Source of the DNA: Paraburkholderia phenazinium
Lineage (GTDB): Bacteria; Pseudomonadota; Gammaproteobacteria; Burkholderiales; Burkholderiaceae
Length of the DNA stretch: 64,000 bases
Direction: 5' to 3'
NCBI RefSeq assembly: GCF_900142845.1
Contig: NZ_FSRU01000001.1
Location: 1,178,001 to 1,242,000 of the forward strand
This document shows, in pieces, positions 44,641 through 53,005 of this stretch. A program made the translations under genes and the position numbers. A model generated the notes under the pieces. It was given only the letters and a program-made list of their open reading frames with translations. It had not been told where the DNA came from and made no database searches. The first letter of the stretch is position 1, and each line of letters starts with the position of its first letter.

Positions 44641-44662
44641 ATATAGTATGTGATATATCAAC
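44641..44662 (+). promoter_or_regulatory. GntR-locus operator motif copy 2
   Basis: The core GTATGTGATATATCAAC is at 44646-44662. Its inner TGATATATCA (44651-44660) is a perfect palindrome. The site is 265 bp upstream of the ThDP-enzyme gene. Confidence 0.65.
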
Positions 44663-44808
44663 ACAAACGGACTTGTATCGTTCATCGGTGTTTTCCCTTG
44701 ATCAACCATGCCATTGGGCGGGATTTCGCCCCAAAACCGGCTCCTGGCAAGCGTCAGGAACACGAATCTCAAGTTAATCCTCACACGGAATTTGTCCTTG
44801 ATTGAATC

Positions 44809-44828
44809 TGATATATCACATACCGTAT
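44809..44828 (-). promoter_or_regulatory. GntR-locus operator motif copy 3
   Basis: Read on the minus strand it matches copy 2 at 18 of 20 positions and contains the identical 15-base core GTATGTGATATATCA. It lies about 100 bp upstream of the ThDP-enzyme start, where a repressor would cover the promoter. Confidence 0.68.
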
Positions 44829-44926
44829 GGAGCAGAGCCTGCCAGACTCCCCAGTAGGGCGTCATTGAAGCGGCCGCGTCCGTCGAGCAACGTTGAACAA
44901 CCGATTGACCAGGACAGGAGACGACC

Positions 44927-46690
44927 ATGTCTGCAGTTGTTTCATCCCTCAACCCCGCCACGGGCAGCACGACGGCCGACGACACGCTCAAGCAGAAGAC
45001 CCGCAATGCCGGTGTCGTCTCGGGCGGTCACCTGGTCGCGAGGGCGCTGAAAAACGAAGGGGTCGATACGATCTTCACGCTGTGCGGCGGCCACATCATC
45101 GACATCTACGATGGCTGTGTCGACGAGGGGATTCGCATTATCGACGTGCGTCACGAGCAGGTCGCGGCGCATGCGGCGGATGGTTATGCGCGGCAAACCG
45201 GCAAGCTGGGCTGTGTGGTGACGACAGCAGGACCCGGTTGCATGAACGCCGTCACCGGCATCGCCACGGCGTTTCGTTCGGAAAGCCCGGTCCTGCATAT
45301 CGGCGGTCAAGGCGCGCTGACGCAGCACAAGATGGGCTCGCTGCAGGATTTGCCGCATGTGGACATCATGGCGCCTATCACCAAGTTTGCCGCCAGCGTG
45401 CCGAGCACCGAGCGGGTAGCGGACATGATTTCGATGGCGGTGCGCGAATGCTACAACGGCGCGCCAGGTCCTGCGTACCTCGAGATTCCGCGCGACGTGC
45501 TCGATCGCGAAGTCGAGTTGACGCGGGCCGTCGTGCCGCAACCGGGTCACTATCGCGCGTCGACGAAATCGATCGGCGACCCGCGCGACATCGAGAGGCT
45601 GGCCGATCTTCTCGTCGCCTCAGAACGTCCGGCGATCCTGTACGGCCAGCAGGTCTGGACGGCACGCGGCCATGAAGAAGCGGTGGCGCTGCTGCGCGGA
45701 CTCGATATCCCCGGTTACTTCAACGGTGCGAGCCGCGGCTTGCTGCCGCCGGGCGATCCGCATCATTTCGACCGTACCCGTTCACAGGCATTTGCGAATG
45801 CAGATGTCCTGATCGTCGTTGGGACTCCTTTCGATTTCAGAATGGGCTACGGCAAACGCATCAGCAAGGAACTGAAGCTGGTGCAGATCGACATGGACTA
45901 TCGCACGGTGGGCAAGAACCGCGACATCGATCTCGGTCTCGTCGGCGATCCCGGTGCGATTCTCGCTGCGGTGCTGCAAGCGGCGAGCGGCCGCCTGAAG
46001 GACGACAAGCGCCAGGCGCGCCGCAAGTGGATGGCGCAGTTGCAAGACGCCGAAGCCGCCGCAACGGAAAAATTGATGCCGTTGTTCAGGTCGGCCAACA
46101 CGCCGATCCATCCCTATCGCGTCGCCTACGAACTGAACGAGTTCCTTTCCGACGATACCGTGTACATCGGCGACGGCGGCGACGTGGTGACGATCTCTGC
46201 GCAGGCGGTGCGGCCGCGCCGTCCGGGGCAATGGATGGATCCTGGCGCGCTCGGTTCGCTGGGCGTCGGCACCGGCTTTGCACTCGCCGCGAAGCTCGCG
46301 CATCCGCACAAGGAAGTGCTCTGCTACTACGGCGACGGTTCGTTCGGCATGACCGCCTTCGACATGGAGACGGCCAATCGCTTCGGTGCGCCGTACCTTG
46401 CCGTGATCGGCAACAACTCGGCAATGAACCAGATTCGCTACGGCCAGCTTGCGAAGTACGGCGAGGAGCGCGGCAACGTCGGCAATCTCCTGAGCGACGT
46501 GCCGTTCAGCAAGTTTGCGGAGATGCTGGGCGGCTATGGCGAAGAGGTACGCGATCCGGCGTCCATCGCGGGTGCGTTGCAACGCGCCCGTGAGGCGATT
46601 CATCGTAGCGGACGCTCGGCGGTGGTGAACATCTGGGTCGACCCGCGCGAATACGCGCCGGGCACCAAAAACCAGACCATGTACAAGTAA
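44927..46690 (+). CDS. ThDP-dependent enzyme, oxalyl-CoA decarboxylase / 2-hydroxyacyl-CoA lyase type
   Basis: The protein has 587 residues in three ThDP domains. The N-terminal PYR domain has [11 protein letters not shown] and [16 protein letters not shown] (catalytic Glu77). The central domain includes PAILYGQQV and [18 protein letters not shown]. The C-terminal PP domain has [12 protein letters not shown] (Gly469-Asp470-Gly471) followed by NN at 496-497, the Mg-ThDP motif. Because frc is next, oxalyl-CoA decarboxylase is the default guess. However, oxalyl-CoA decarboxylases as I recall them carry a VGIPITNLA-like motif where this protein has GGHIIDIYD, so a 2-hydroxyacyl-CoA lyase or carboligase is equally possible. 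Either way it would yield formyl-CoA. AGGAG 7 bp upstream fixes the start. Confidence 0.8.
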   Translation: MSAVVSSLNPATGSTTADDTLKQKTRNAGVVSGGHLVARALKNEGVDTIFTLCGGHIIDIYDGCVDEGIRIIDVRHEQVAAHAADGYARQTGKLGCVVTTAGPGCMNAVTGIATAFRSESPVLHIGGQGALTQHKMGSLQDLPHVDIMAPITKFAASVPSTERVADMISMAVRECYNGAPGPAYLEIPRDVLDREVELTRAVVPQPGHYRASTKSIGDPRDIERLADLLVASERPAILYGQQVWTARGHEEAVALLRGLDIPGYFNGASRGLLPPGDPHHFDRTRSQAFANADVLIVVGTPFDFRMGYGKRISKELKLVQIDMDYRTVGKNRDIDLGLVGDPGAILAAVLQAASGRLKDDKRQARRKWMAQLQDAEAAATEKLMPLFRSANTPIHPYRVAYELNEFLSDDTVYIGDGGDVVTISAQAVRPRRPGQWMDPGALGSLGVGTGFALAAKLAHPHKEVLCYYGDGSFGMTAFDMETANRFGAPYLAVIGNNSAMNQIRYGQLAKYGEERGNVGNLLSDVPFSKFAEMLGGYGEEVRDPASIAGALQRAREAIHRSGRSAVVNIWVDPREYAPGTKNQTMYK

Positions 46691-46719
46691 AGCAGCCGGA
46701 TCTAAAGGAGAAACAGGAC

Positions 46720-47967
46720 ATGGGAAAAGCACTCGACGGCGTACGCATCCTCGATTTCACGCATGTGCAATCGGGTCCGACGTGCACGCAATTGCTGGCG
46801 TGGTTCGGCGCCGATGTGATCAAGGTGGAGCGGGCCGGCGCAGGGGACATCACGCGCGAGCAACTGCGCGACATCCCCGATGCGGACAGCCTCTACTTCA
46901 CGATGCTCAATCACAACAAGCGCTCGGTTACGCTCGACACGAAGAATCCGGAAGGCAAGCAGGTGCTCGAAGCGCTGATCCAGAAATGCGATGTGCTGGT
47001 GGAGAACTTTGCACCGGGCGCGCTGGACCGGATGGGCTTTACCTGGGAGCGCATCCAGGAGCTCAACCCCCGCATGATCGTGGCATCCGTCAAGGGCTTC
47101 GGTCCGGGCCCCTATGAAGACTGCAAGGTGTACGAGAACGTCGCGCAATGCGCCGGCGGGGCGGCATCGACGACGGGTTTCGACGACGGTCCGCCGGTCG
47201 TGACGGGCGCGCAGATCGGCGATAGCGGCACCGGCTTGCATCTGGCGCTGGGGATCGTGACGGCGCTCTATCAACGCACCCAGACCGGCCGTGGCCAGAA
47301 GGTGCTGGCAGCGATGCAGGACGGCGTGCTGAACCTGTGCCGGGTGAAATTGCGCGATCAGCAGCGCCTGGATCGCACCGGTGTCATGAAGGAGTACCCA
47401 CAATATCCGAACGGCACCTTTGGCGAAGCGGTGCCGCGCGCCGGCAATGCGTCGGGCGGCGGGCAACCTGGCTGGATCCTGAAGTGCAAGGGCTGGGAGA
47501 CGGACCCGAACGCCTACATCTATTTCATTGCCCAGGCGCCGGTGTGGACGAAGATCTGCAACGTGATCGGCAGGGAAGAATGGACCACCGATCCCGATTA
47601 CGCAACACCTGCCGCACGCTTGCCGCGGCTGAAAGAAATTTTCGCGGAGATCGAGCGCTGGACCATGACGCGGACCAAGTTCGAGGCCATGCAGATCCTC
47701 AATCAATACGATATTCCGTGCGGCCCGATCCTGTCGATGAAGGAACTGGCCGAAGAGCCGTCGCTGCGCAAGACGGGAACGATCGTCGAGGTGGATCACC
47801 CGGTGCGCGGCAAGTATCTGACGGTCGGCAATCCTATCAAACTGTCGGACAGTCCGACGGACGTCCAACGCTCGCCGCTGCTAGGCGAACACACCGACGA
47901 AGTGATGGCCGAACTCGGCTATTCGCACGACCAGATCAGCGCGTTGCGCGCGGCCGGTGCGATCTGA
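46720..47967 (+). CDS. frc: Formyl-CoA transferase (type III CoA transferase)
   Basis: The 415-residue protein resembles Oxalobacter Frc over its whole length: [49 protein letters not shown] and [19 protein letters not shown]. The catalytic Asp168 lies in AQIGDSGTG, and a glycine loop GGGQPGW closes the active site. It moves CoA from formyl-CoA to oxalate or another carboxylate, releasing formate. It lacks an insertion of about 13 residues that Oxalobacter Frc has just before the glycine loop. The gene is 29 bp downstream of the ThDP-enzyme gene, with AAAGGAG before the ATG. Substrate preference beyond formyl-CoA cannot be settled by reading. Confidence 0.9.
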   Translation: MGKALDGVRILDFTHVQSGPTCTQLLAWFGADVIKVERAGAGDITREQLRDIPDADSLYFTMLNHNKRSVTLDTKNPEGKQVLEALIQKCDVLVENFAPGALDRMGFTWERIQELNPRMIVASVKGFGPGPYEDCKVYENVAQCAGGAASTTGFDDGPPVVTGAQIGDSGTGLHLALGIVTALYQRTQTGRGQKVLAAMQDGVLNLCRVKLRDQQRLDRTGVMKEYPQYPNGTFGEAVPRAGNASGGGQPGWILKCKGWETDPNAYIYFIAQAPVWTKICNVIGREEWTTDPDYATPAARLPRLKEIFAEIERWTMTRTKFEAMQILNQYDIPCGPILSMKELAEEPSLRKTGTIVEVDHPVRGKYLTVGNPIKLSDSPTDVQRSPLLGEHTDEVMAELGYSHDQISALRAAGAI

Positions 47968-47998
47968 GGGCTGCGCGGTCTACACGAGGGAGCAGGAT

Positions 47999-48820
47999 AT
48001 GGATATATGGATGCGCTTCATGTCGGGCGATGGCGGCATTGTGTTCGGCCGTGTCGAAGGCGGTTATCTGCACGAGTACGCAAGCCTCGATCAGCGGGTG
48101 CCGACCGGCGAGGTGCTGTCGACGCGCGCGCTGACGCCGCTCGCACCGTGCGCGCCGGGAAAGATCGTCGCGCTGTGGAACAACTATCACGCGCTGGCCG
48201 CGAAACTCGACAAGCCGGTGCCGGCGCATCCGCTGTTCCTGCTCAAGTCCGCGGGCTCGGTAATCGGTGACGGCGCAACCATCCGGCGGCCGGCGAGCTA
48301 CGCGGGCAAGATCGTCTACGAGGGCGAACTTGGCATCGTCATCGGACGACGCTGTCGCGACGCGGATCTGGCTGAGGCGGCTGCGTCGATCTTCGGCTAC
48401 ACGATCGTCAACGACATCACCGCAGCCGACCTGCTCAACGAAAATCCGCATTTTCCACAATGGTGCCGGGCCAAGGGCTTCGACACGTTTTGCGGTCTCG
48501 GACCGGCCATTGTCTCGGGTTTCGACTGGCAGGCGGGCCGCGTGGTCACCACGCTCGACGGCGTGGAGCGGCAGAACTACCCGTTGGCCGACATGGTGTT
48601 TTCGCCGGCGCAACAGGTCAGTTTGATTTCGCAGGATCTCACGCTGGAGCCGGGTGACGTGATTGCTTGCGGCACCTCGCTAGGTGTCGGTTCGATCAAG
48701 GACGGCGCGACGGTGGCGGTCACGATCGCGGGCATCGGTACCTTGAGCAATACTCTGGCCGCGAGGCAGGACACCGGTGATGCCACTGCTGCCGCGCGCG
48801 CAGCAGCAAACGCCGCCTGA
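47999..48820 (+). CDS. Fumarylacetoacetate hydrolase (FAH) family protein
   Basis: The product has 273 residues from ATG 47999, with GGGAG close upstream. The FAH fold is clear: HPLFLLKSAGSVIGDGATI, the metal-binding segment IVYEGELGIVIG, FGYTIVNDITAADL and GFDTFCGLGP. The family includes acylpyruvate hydrolases, oxaloacetate decarboxylases and enoyl isomerases that use Mg2+. It is the third gene of the ThDP/frc operon, 31 bp after frc. A substrate that gives oxalate, oxaloacetate or a 2-hydroxyacid would fit the neighbours. Usual family length is 210-290 residues, so it is complete. The exact reaction is not inferable. Confidence 0.85.
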   Translation: MDIWMRFMSGDGGIVFGRVEGGYLHEYASLDQRVPTGEVLSTRALTPLAPCAPGKIVALWNNYHALAAKLDKPVPAHPLFLLKSAGSVIGDGATIRRPASYAGKIVYEGELGIVIGRRCRDADLAEAAASIFGYTIVNDITAADLLNENPHFPQWCRAKGFDTFCGLGPAIVSGFDWQAGRVVTTLDGVERQNYPLADMVFSPAQQVSLISQDLTLEPGDVIACGTSLGVGSIKDGATVAVTIAGIGTLSNTLAARQDTGDATAAARAAANAA

Positions 48821-48856
48821 GTGAGACCGCAGCACAGCAAGCACGAGGGGACGCAG

Positions 48857-49864
48857 ATGCCGGAGTTACGAGGCGATACCGTATGGGTGGCAGTCAGCTT
48901 CCTGCTCTCCATTCTGCTGGCTGCGGTGCTGGCAGGCGTCGCACAACTGGCTGGCGTGTCCCGTTGCGAACACGAAAGTCAGCTTAAGCCATGGCGCGCC
49001 ATGGTCGCGACGGCCATGTTGGCCGGCGTGCTCGCCGCGGGCATTGGCATGGCTGCCGAGGGTGTCGTGGCCGCGGTCGCAGGCGCGGCGCTCGGCGCGC
49101 GCTTTGTCCGACTGCATGACTTTAGCGCGAGGCCGCAGCGGGTTGCGTTGCTCGGCGGCGGCGTTGGCCTCGCTGCAATGTCAGGTGGATTCGAGCGCTA
49201 TCTGTCTTCGGCATCTTGCGGAGAATGGGCGTGTATCGAGGTGTATGGCGCGGTGTTTATCGGCGCATTGATCTTTGCCGTCTCGGCGATGCTCTGGTGT
49301 ATGTCGCGCGGCTGGCTGGTTGCGCAGGCAGGTGTGCATCCAGGTACAGACGTGGTCAATCTGATGGCGCTCCTGCTCTGTGTCTGGATGGGCTACGGCT
49401 TCGTGACCGCGCAAGCGCAACCGTTTGGACTCGCCGTGCTGCTGGCGATGAGCTTGCTCTCAACCGCGCTGGGCGCGCATCTGATGATGAATGCGGGCAC
49501 CGGCCGCGGACGTTATGCGTTCGCGTCAGGGTGGGTTGGTCAGCGTTCGACGGTTCGCTGCGGCGTCGTGCAGCGGCGCAGTGTCATCGATGTACTGGAA
49601 GGCTTCGAATGGCCCGACGATCATATGCCTGCGCTGTTGGACGACGACTTCGCGCAATCGTGGGCGCTGCTTGACGATCCGCATGCTGTGGTCGAGACGC
49701 TGCGCGTCGGCGCTTGCCGGCGTGAGCGCAGTGTCGGTCACGCGTTAGCGCGGGGCGATCGCGGTCGCTATCGCTTGCGCTGCCGGCAAAGTCATCGCGG
49801 GGCACGCCATGGCGCGATGCGTCAACTGAAGCGCAGCGAGCCGGAAGACGAGTCGGAAGCGTAA
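48857..49864 (+). CDS. Membrane protein resembling the N-terminal part of transhydrogenase PntB
   Basis: The product has 335 residues from ATG 48857, with GAGGGG 6 bp upstream. About seven hydrophobic segments fill residues 1-220. GVGLAAMSGGFERYL and IEVYGAVFIGALIFAVSAM line up with the PntB membrane region (VGLAAVLVGFNSYL and EVFLGIFIGAVTF), and VNLMALLLCVWMGYG continues the match. The remaining about 110 residues are hydrophilic, with no Rossmann NADP-binding domain such as true PntB (about 460 residues) has. No pntA is adjacent. It is the fourth gene after frc. It cannot be a normal transhydrogenase; a degenerate or re-purposed membrane domain is the best description. Confidence 0.6.
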   Translation: MPELRGDTVWVAVSFLLSILLAAVLAGVAQLAGVSRCEHESQLKPWRAMVATAMLAGVLAAGIGMAAEGVVAAVAGAALGARFVRLHDFSARPQRVALLGGGVGLAAMSGGFERYLSSASCGEWACIEVYGAVFIGALIFAVSAMLWCMSRGWLVAQAGVHPGTDVVNLMALLLCVWMGYGFVTAQAQPFGLAVLLAMSLLSTALGAHLMMNAGTGRGRYAFASGWVGQRSTVRCGVVQRRSVIDVLEGFEWPDDHMPALLDDDFAQSWALLDDPHAVVETLRVGACRRERSVGHALARGDRGRYRLRCRQSHRGARHGAMRQLKRSEPEDESEA

Positions 49865-49924
49865 TGACCCGGCCAGCAACATGGCCGGGCGAAGGGAGAA
49901 ACCCGGATCGGAGCTTGAGTCGCG

Positions 49925-50236
49925 TCAGAAGCCGTCGCCCAAGGACGCGAACTCGCTGAAGTACTGGGTCTTCTTGCGCAGGATGAGTTGGGCAAGAAAT
50001 TCAGCGTCATAAGCTTTGTGAAGATGGGCGTGATGCCGCTCGATGTAGGCGGTGATACGCGCGCTTTCACTGTTGAATTCATTGAGCGCGTTAAGCGTGT
50101 CGCGATCCCAGCGAAACCGCAGGCCAAGGTCGCTGAAGGCTGCGTTGTAGGCGCTCAGATGAGCATCGTCGGGACTGTCTTGAGAAACGCGGGCGGCATG
50201 CGTGCCGGCATGCGGGACAAACGAGGCGTGATTCAT
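49925..50236 (-). CDS. 103-residue protein of unknown function in the oxalate-type locus
   Basis: ATG 50236 has AGGAG 8 bp upstream. The product is soluble and mainly helical, with a charged C-terminal half (RFRWDRDTLNALNEFNSESA, ITAYIERHHAHLHKAYD, AEFLAQLILRKKTQYFSEF). No family was recognised. The His-rich HHAHLHKAYD could bind metal. A copy of the LysR-locus motif lies 67 bp upstream, which puts it in the same probable regulon as the oxlT-like and reductase genes. It ends convergent to the PntB-like gene, 60 bp away. Confidence 0.7.
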   Translation of the reverse strand: MNHASFVPHAGTHAARVSQDSPDDAHLSAYNAAFSDLGLRFRWDRDTLNALNEFNSESARITAYIERHHAHLHKAYDAEFLAQLILRKKTQYFSEFASLGDGF

Positions 50237-50302
50237 GATCGGACTCCTATGCAAGTGAGTGAGATGACTCGACTGAAGCATAGGACCGGCGATGGATTCG
50301 CA

Positions 50303-50315
50303 ATAGTTAAAGTTT
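50303..50315 (+). promoter_or_regulatory. LysR-locus motif copy A
   Basis: ATAGTTAAAGTTT lies 67 bp upstream of the leftward 103-residue protein gene. It is identical over 13 bp to copy B at 55684 and matches copy C at 12 of 13 positions. Confidence 0.65.
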
Positions 50316-50332
50316 TATTGGAAATCCATAGC

Positions 50333-51280
50333 TCATTGCTTATGCACGCTCAACTCCTTGGCCCGCGTAATTTTCTCGATGAGAGGCGCGCCTTCCTCCA
50401 TCAGGAAACGCTTGAACGCCACCGCGACAGGCGGCAAGCGTTTGTTGCGCCGATGCACGACGTACCAGTTGAGCATCACCGGGAAGGTTTCGACATCGAG
50501 CACGACGAGGTTACCCACCTGCAATTCGAGGCTGATGGTGTGCGCGGACAGAAACGCGATGCCCATGCCGGCAATCACGGCCTGCTTGATCGTCTCGGTG
50601 CTTCTGATCTCCATGGCGATCTTGAGGTTGGTGAGCCGGCCGGCAAAGCCTTCCTCCATCGAATTCCACGTATCCGAACCGCGCTCGCGAACGATAAACG
50701 CTTCGTTCGCCAACTGGCTCATCTTGATGTTGCGCTTGTGCGCGAGCGGATGGCTCGGCGCGGCGACGATCACATAGGGATGCGGGGCAAACGGCTCGTT
50801 GGTCGCGTCCGTTTCGTGCGGCGGCCGCACCATGACCGCGAGGTCGGTCTGGTTGGTGGCAAGTTGATGCAACAGTTCCTCGCGGTTATGCACCGCCAGG
50901 TTGAGCACGACGCCCGCATAGCGGCGCGTGAATTCGGCCAGCAGGCGCGGAAAGAAGTAGTCGCCCGCGCTGATGACGGCGACATTCAGCTTGCCCCCGG
51001 AGACGCCCTTCAACTGACTCATCGCTTCGTCGACTTCGTGGAACTGCTGGATGATCGCGCGACTGTAGTGAAGCATCTCGGTGCCGGCAGGCGTCAGGTA
51101 GATTTTCTTGCCCAACTGCTCGAAGAGCGGCAGCCCGGCATGCTCCTCGAGCTGACGCACCTGAGTGGAGACGGCCGGCTGCGTCAGATGCAGCTCCTCG
51201 GCTGCGCGCGAGAAGCTCAGGTGGCGCGCCACCGTCTCGAAGACCTTCAATTGCCGCAGTGTTGCGTTTCTCATCGTCAT
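50333..51280 (-). CDS. LysR-family transcriptional regulator (CbbR-like)
   Basis: The 315-residue protein has an N-terminal LysR helix-turn-helix (TLRQLKVFETVARHLSFSRA, AEELHLTQPAVSTQVRQLEE) and a two-lobed effector domain at about 95-300 (GGKLNVAVISAGDYFFPRLL). The closest group by eye is CbbR, which controls Calvin-cycle genes; here it sits in an oxalate-type locus. A second ATG two codons in (51274) is equally good. It is divergent from the OxlT-like gene across a 366-bp region holding a motif copy about 40 bp from its own start. It probably regulates oxlT, the 103-residue protein gene and the reductase gene. The effector is unknown. Confidence 0.92.
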   Translation of the reverse strand: MTMRNATLRQLKVFETVARHLSFSRAAEELHLTQPAVSTQVRQLEEHAGLPLFEQLGKKIYLTPAGTEMLHYSRAIIQQFHEVDEAMSQLKGVSGGKLNVAVISAGDYFFPRLLAEFTRRYAGVVLNLAVHNREELLHQLATNQTDLAVMVRPPHETDATNEPFAPHPYVIVAAPSHPLAHKRNIKMSQLANEAFIVRERGSDTWNSMEEGFAGRLTNLKIAMEIRSTETIKQAVIAGMGIAFLSAHTISLELQVGNLVVLDVETFPVMLNWYVVHRRNKRLPPVAVAFKRFLMEEGAPLIEKITRAKELSVHKQ

Positions 51281-51310
51281 GGCCGATGTATAAACGAATG
51301 TGAATCAACA

Positions 51311-51338
51311 TAATAACAAACTTTAATTATTCGTAATT
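51311..51338 (-). promoter_or_regulatory. LysR-locus motif copy C with overlapping AATTA-N4-TAATT palindrome
   Basis: On the minus strand, 51330-51318 reads ATAATTAAAGTTT. The palindrome AATTA (51325-51329) TTCG TAATT (51334-51338) overlaps it. Its orientation relative to the rightward oxlT-like gene is the same as that of copies A and B relative to their leftward genes. Confidence 0.65.
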
Positions 51339-51533
51339 CAGCAATGACCCTAGCATGGATTCAGATAAAGAAGCGGATTGGACAGGAGCGGCTCTCGGGT
51401 TAACGTGGATTGGCAAGCGCAGCAAGGCGATGGCCGGAAAGGGTTAACGCCATTGATGCACAGGAAGACCGATTTATCTAACTAATAATTCCGATTTCCG
51501 CGTCGCCCGATTTAAATGGCTGGAATGGGCGGC

Positions 51534-51550
51534 GTAAATATTAAATTTAC
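51534..51550. promoter_or_regulatory. Inverted repeat GTAAAT-N5-ATTTAC upstream of oxlT-like gene
   Basis: Perfect 6-bp arms at 51534-51539 and 51545-51550 lie about 100 bp before the transporter start. It could be a second regulator site or the promoter-proximal half-site for LysR. Confidence 0.5.
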
Positions 51551-51646
51551 CCGATGGCGGTTTTTTCGGGGCGCAACCATAAGGTGGGCTGCATACAGCA
51601 CGGCGAAAAGGCCGGCTGCTCTAAATAGATAGCGGAGACAAGGCAC

Positions 51647-52975
51647 ATGGACGATATCACTCAGCGCACGCCGGCCCACGCAGCCGGCGTGAACCGGTGG
51701 TGCCAGCTCGTCATCGGCATGCTATGCATGGCGCTGGTGGCGAATCTGCAATACGCGTGGACGCTCTTCGTGACACCGATGAGCACGCGGCATCACTGGA
51801 GCGACGCATCCATTCAGCTGGCGTTCTCGATCTTCATTCTGACCGAGACGTGGCTTGTGCCGATTGAGGGCTGGCTGGTCGATAAATTCGGTCCGCGTCC
51901 GGTGGTGGCAGGGGGCGCCGTGTGCGCCGGGCTTGCGTGGGTGATCGATTCGTATGCGACATCCTTGCCGCATCTCTATGTGGCGGCTGTCGTCGGCGGG
52001 ATCGGTGCGGGTTGTGTGTACGGCACGTGTGTCGGCAATGCGCTGAAGTGGTTTCCCGACCGGCGCGGTCTTGCAGCAGGGTTGACCGCCGCGGGCTTCG
52101 GCGCCGGCGCAGCGGTGACCGTGATTCCGATTGCCGGCATGATCGTGCGCTCGGGCTACGAGCAGGCGTTCTTCTTTTTCGGCATCCTGCAGGGCGTCTG
52201 CATGCTTGGGCTCGCGATGCTGTTGAAAAAGCCCGATGCGCGTCAGGCGAAGGCGCCGAACAAAAAATTCATCGTCACCAAGGTCGACTACACGCCGGGT
52301 CAAATGATCAAGACGCCGTTGTTCTGGGTGATCTACGTTTCGTTCGTTGCCGTAGCGGCGGGCGGCCTGATGGCCACTGCCCAGCTTGGCCCGATCGCCA
52401 AGGATTGGGGGCTCGCCCGAATTCCCATGAGCTTCTTCGGTTTGACCGTGCCGCTGCTGACGGCGACGCTGTCCATCGACAATATCTGTAACGGCTTCAC
52501 GCGGCCACTATGCGGCTTTATCTCCGACAAGATAGGCCGCGAAAACACCATGTTCGTGATCTTCATCGGCGAAGGGCTTGCGTTGCTCGGCCTCATGGAA
52601 TACGGCAGCAACCCGTATGCGTTCATGACCTTCGCAGCCCTGATCTTTTTGTTTTGGGGCGAAATCTTCTCGATCTTTCCCGCAATCTGCGCGGATACCT
52701 TCGGCAGCAAGTATGCAGCGGCCAACGCGGGAACACTGTACACGGCGAAAGGAACCGCTTCGTTGCTCGTGCCGCTCGCCTCGGTGCTGTCCGCAACCGG
52801 CGGCTGGAGTCTGGTCTTTACCGTCTCCGCCGTCGTGACGATCGCGGCGGCCATCGCGGCGAAGTTCATTCTCGCGCCGATGCGCGCGCGCTGGATCGGT
52901 TTGCGCAATCAGCCCGCCGTCGTCGCCAATAGTCAAACACGGCTCAATCACTGGCCGGAGCAGACCGGTGAGTAA
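51647..52975 (+). CDS. oxlT: OxlT-like oxalate/formate antiporter (MFS)
   Basis: This 442-residue protein is closer to classic OxlT than the one at 39920. NLQYAWTLFVTPM matches OxlT's GVQYSWTLYANPV in TM1, VDKFGPRPVVAGGAV matches VDKFGPRIPLMFGGAM, and ALKWFPDRRGLAAGLTAAGFG matches the loop after TM4. TM11 contains YTAKGTAS where OxlT has WAAKATAS, including the lysine reported as essential for oxalate binding. Twelve helices are visible. It would exchange oxalate for formate across the inner membrane, generating proton-motive force together with decarboxylation. It is divergent from the lysR gene and 30 bp upstream of the aldehyde dehydrogenase gene. Confidence 0.87.
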   Translation: MDDITQRTPAHAAGVNRWCQLVIGMLCMALVANLQYAWTLFVTPMSTRHHWSDASIQLAFSIFILTETWLVPIEGWLVDKFGPRPVVAGGAVCAGLAWVIDSYATSLPHLYVAAVVGGIGAGCVYGTCVGNALKWFPDRRGLAAGLTAAGFGAGAAVTVIPIAGMIVRSGYEQAFFFFGILQGVCMLGLAMLLKKPDARQAKAPNKKFIVTKVDYTPGQMIKTPLFWVIYVSFVAVAAGGLMATAQLGPIAKDWGLARIPMSFFGLTVPLLTATLSIDNICNGFTRPLCGFISDKIGRENTMFVIFIGEGLALLGLMEYGSNPYAFMTFAALIFLFWGEIFSIFPAICADTFGSKYAAANAGTLYTAKGTASLLVPLASVLSATGGWSLVFTVSAVVTIAAAIAAKFILAPMRARWIGLRNQPAVVANSQTRLNHWPEQTGE

Positions 52976-53005
52976 CGCAATACCCCCAAAGCAAGGAGCA
53001 CCACG

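Larger units (their letters stand above)
44530..44926. promoter_or_regulatory. Promoter region of the ThDP-enzyme/frc operon
   Basis: This 397-bp, AT-rich region contains two inverted copies of the GntR-locus motif (44641-44662 and 44809-44828) spaced about 150 bp apart, which would allow looping. No gene was seen. AGGAG precedes the ATG at 44927. Confidence 0.6.
51281..51646. promoter_or_regulatory. Divergent lysR/oxlT control region
   Basis: This AT-rich 366-bp region contains motif copy C (51311-51330) with an overlapping palindrome, and a second inverted repeat GTAAAT-N5-ATTTAC at 51534-51550. No gene was seen. Confidence 0.65.
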
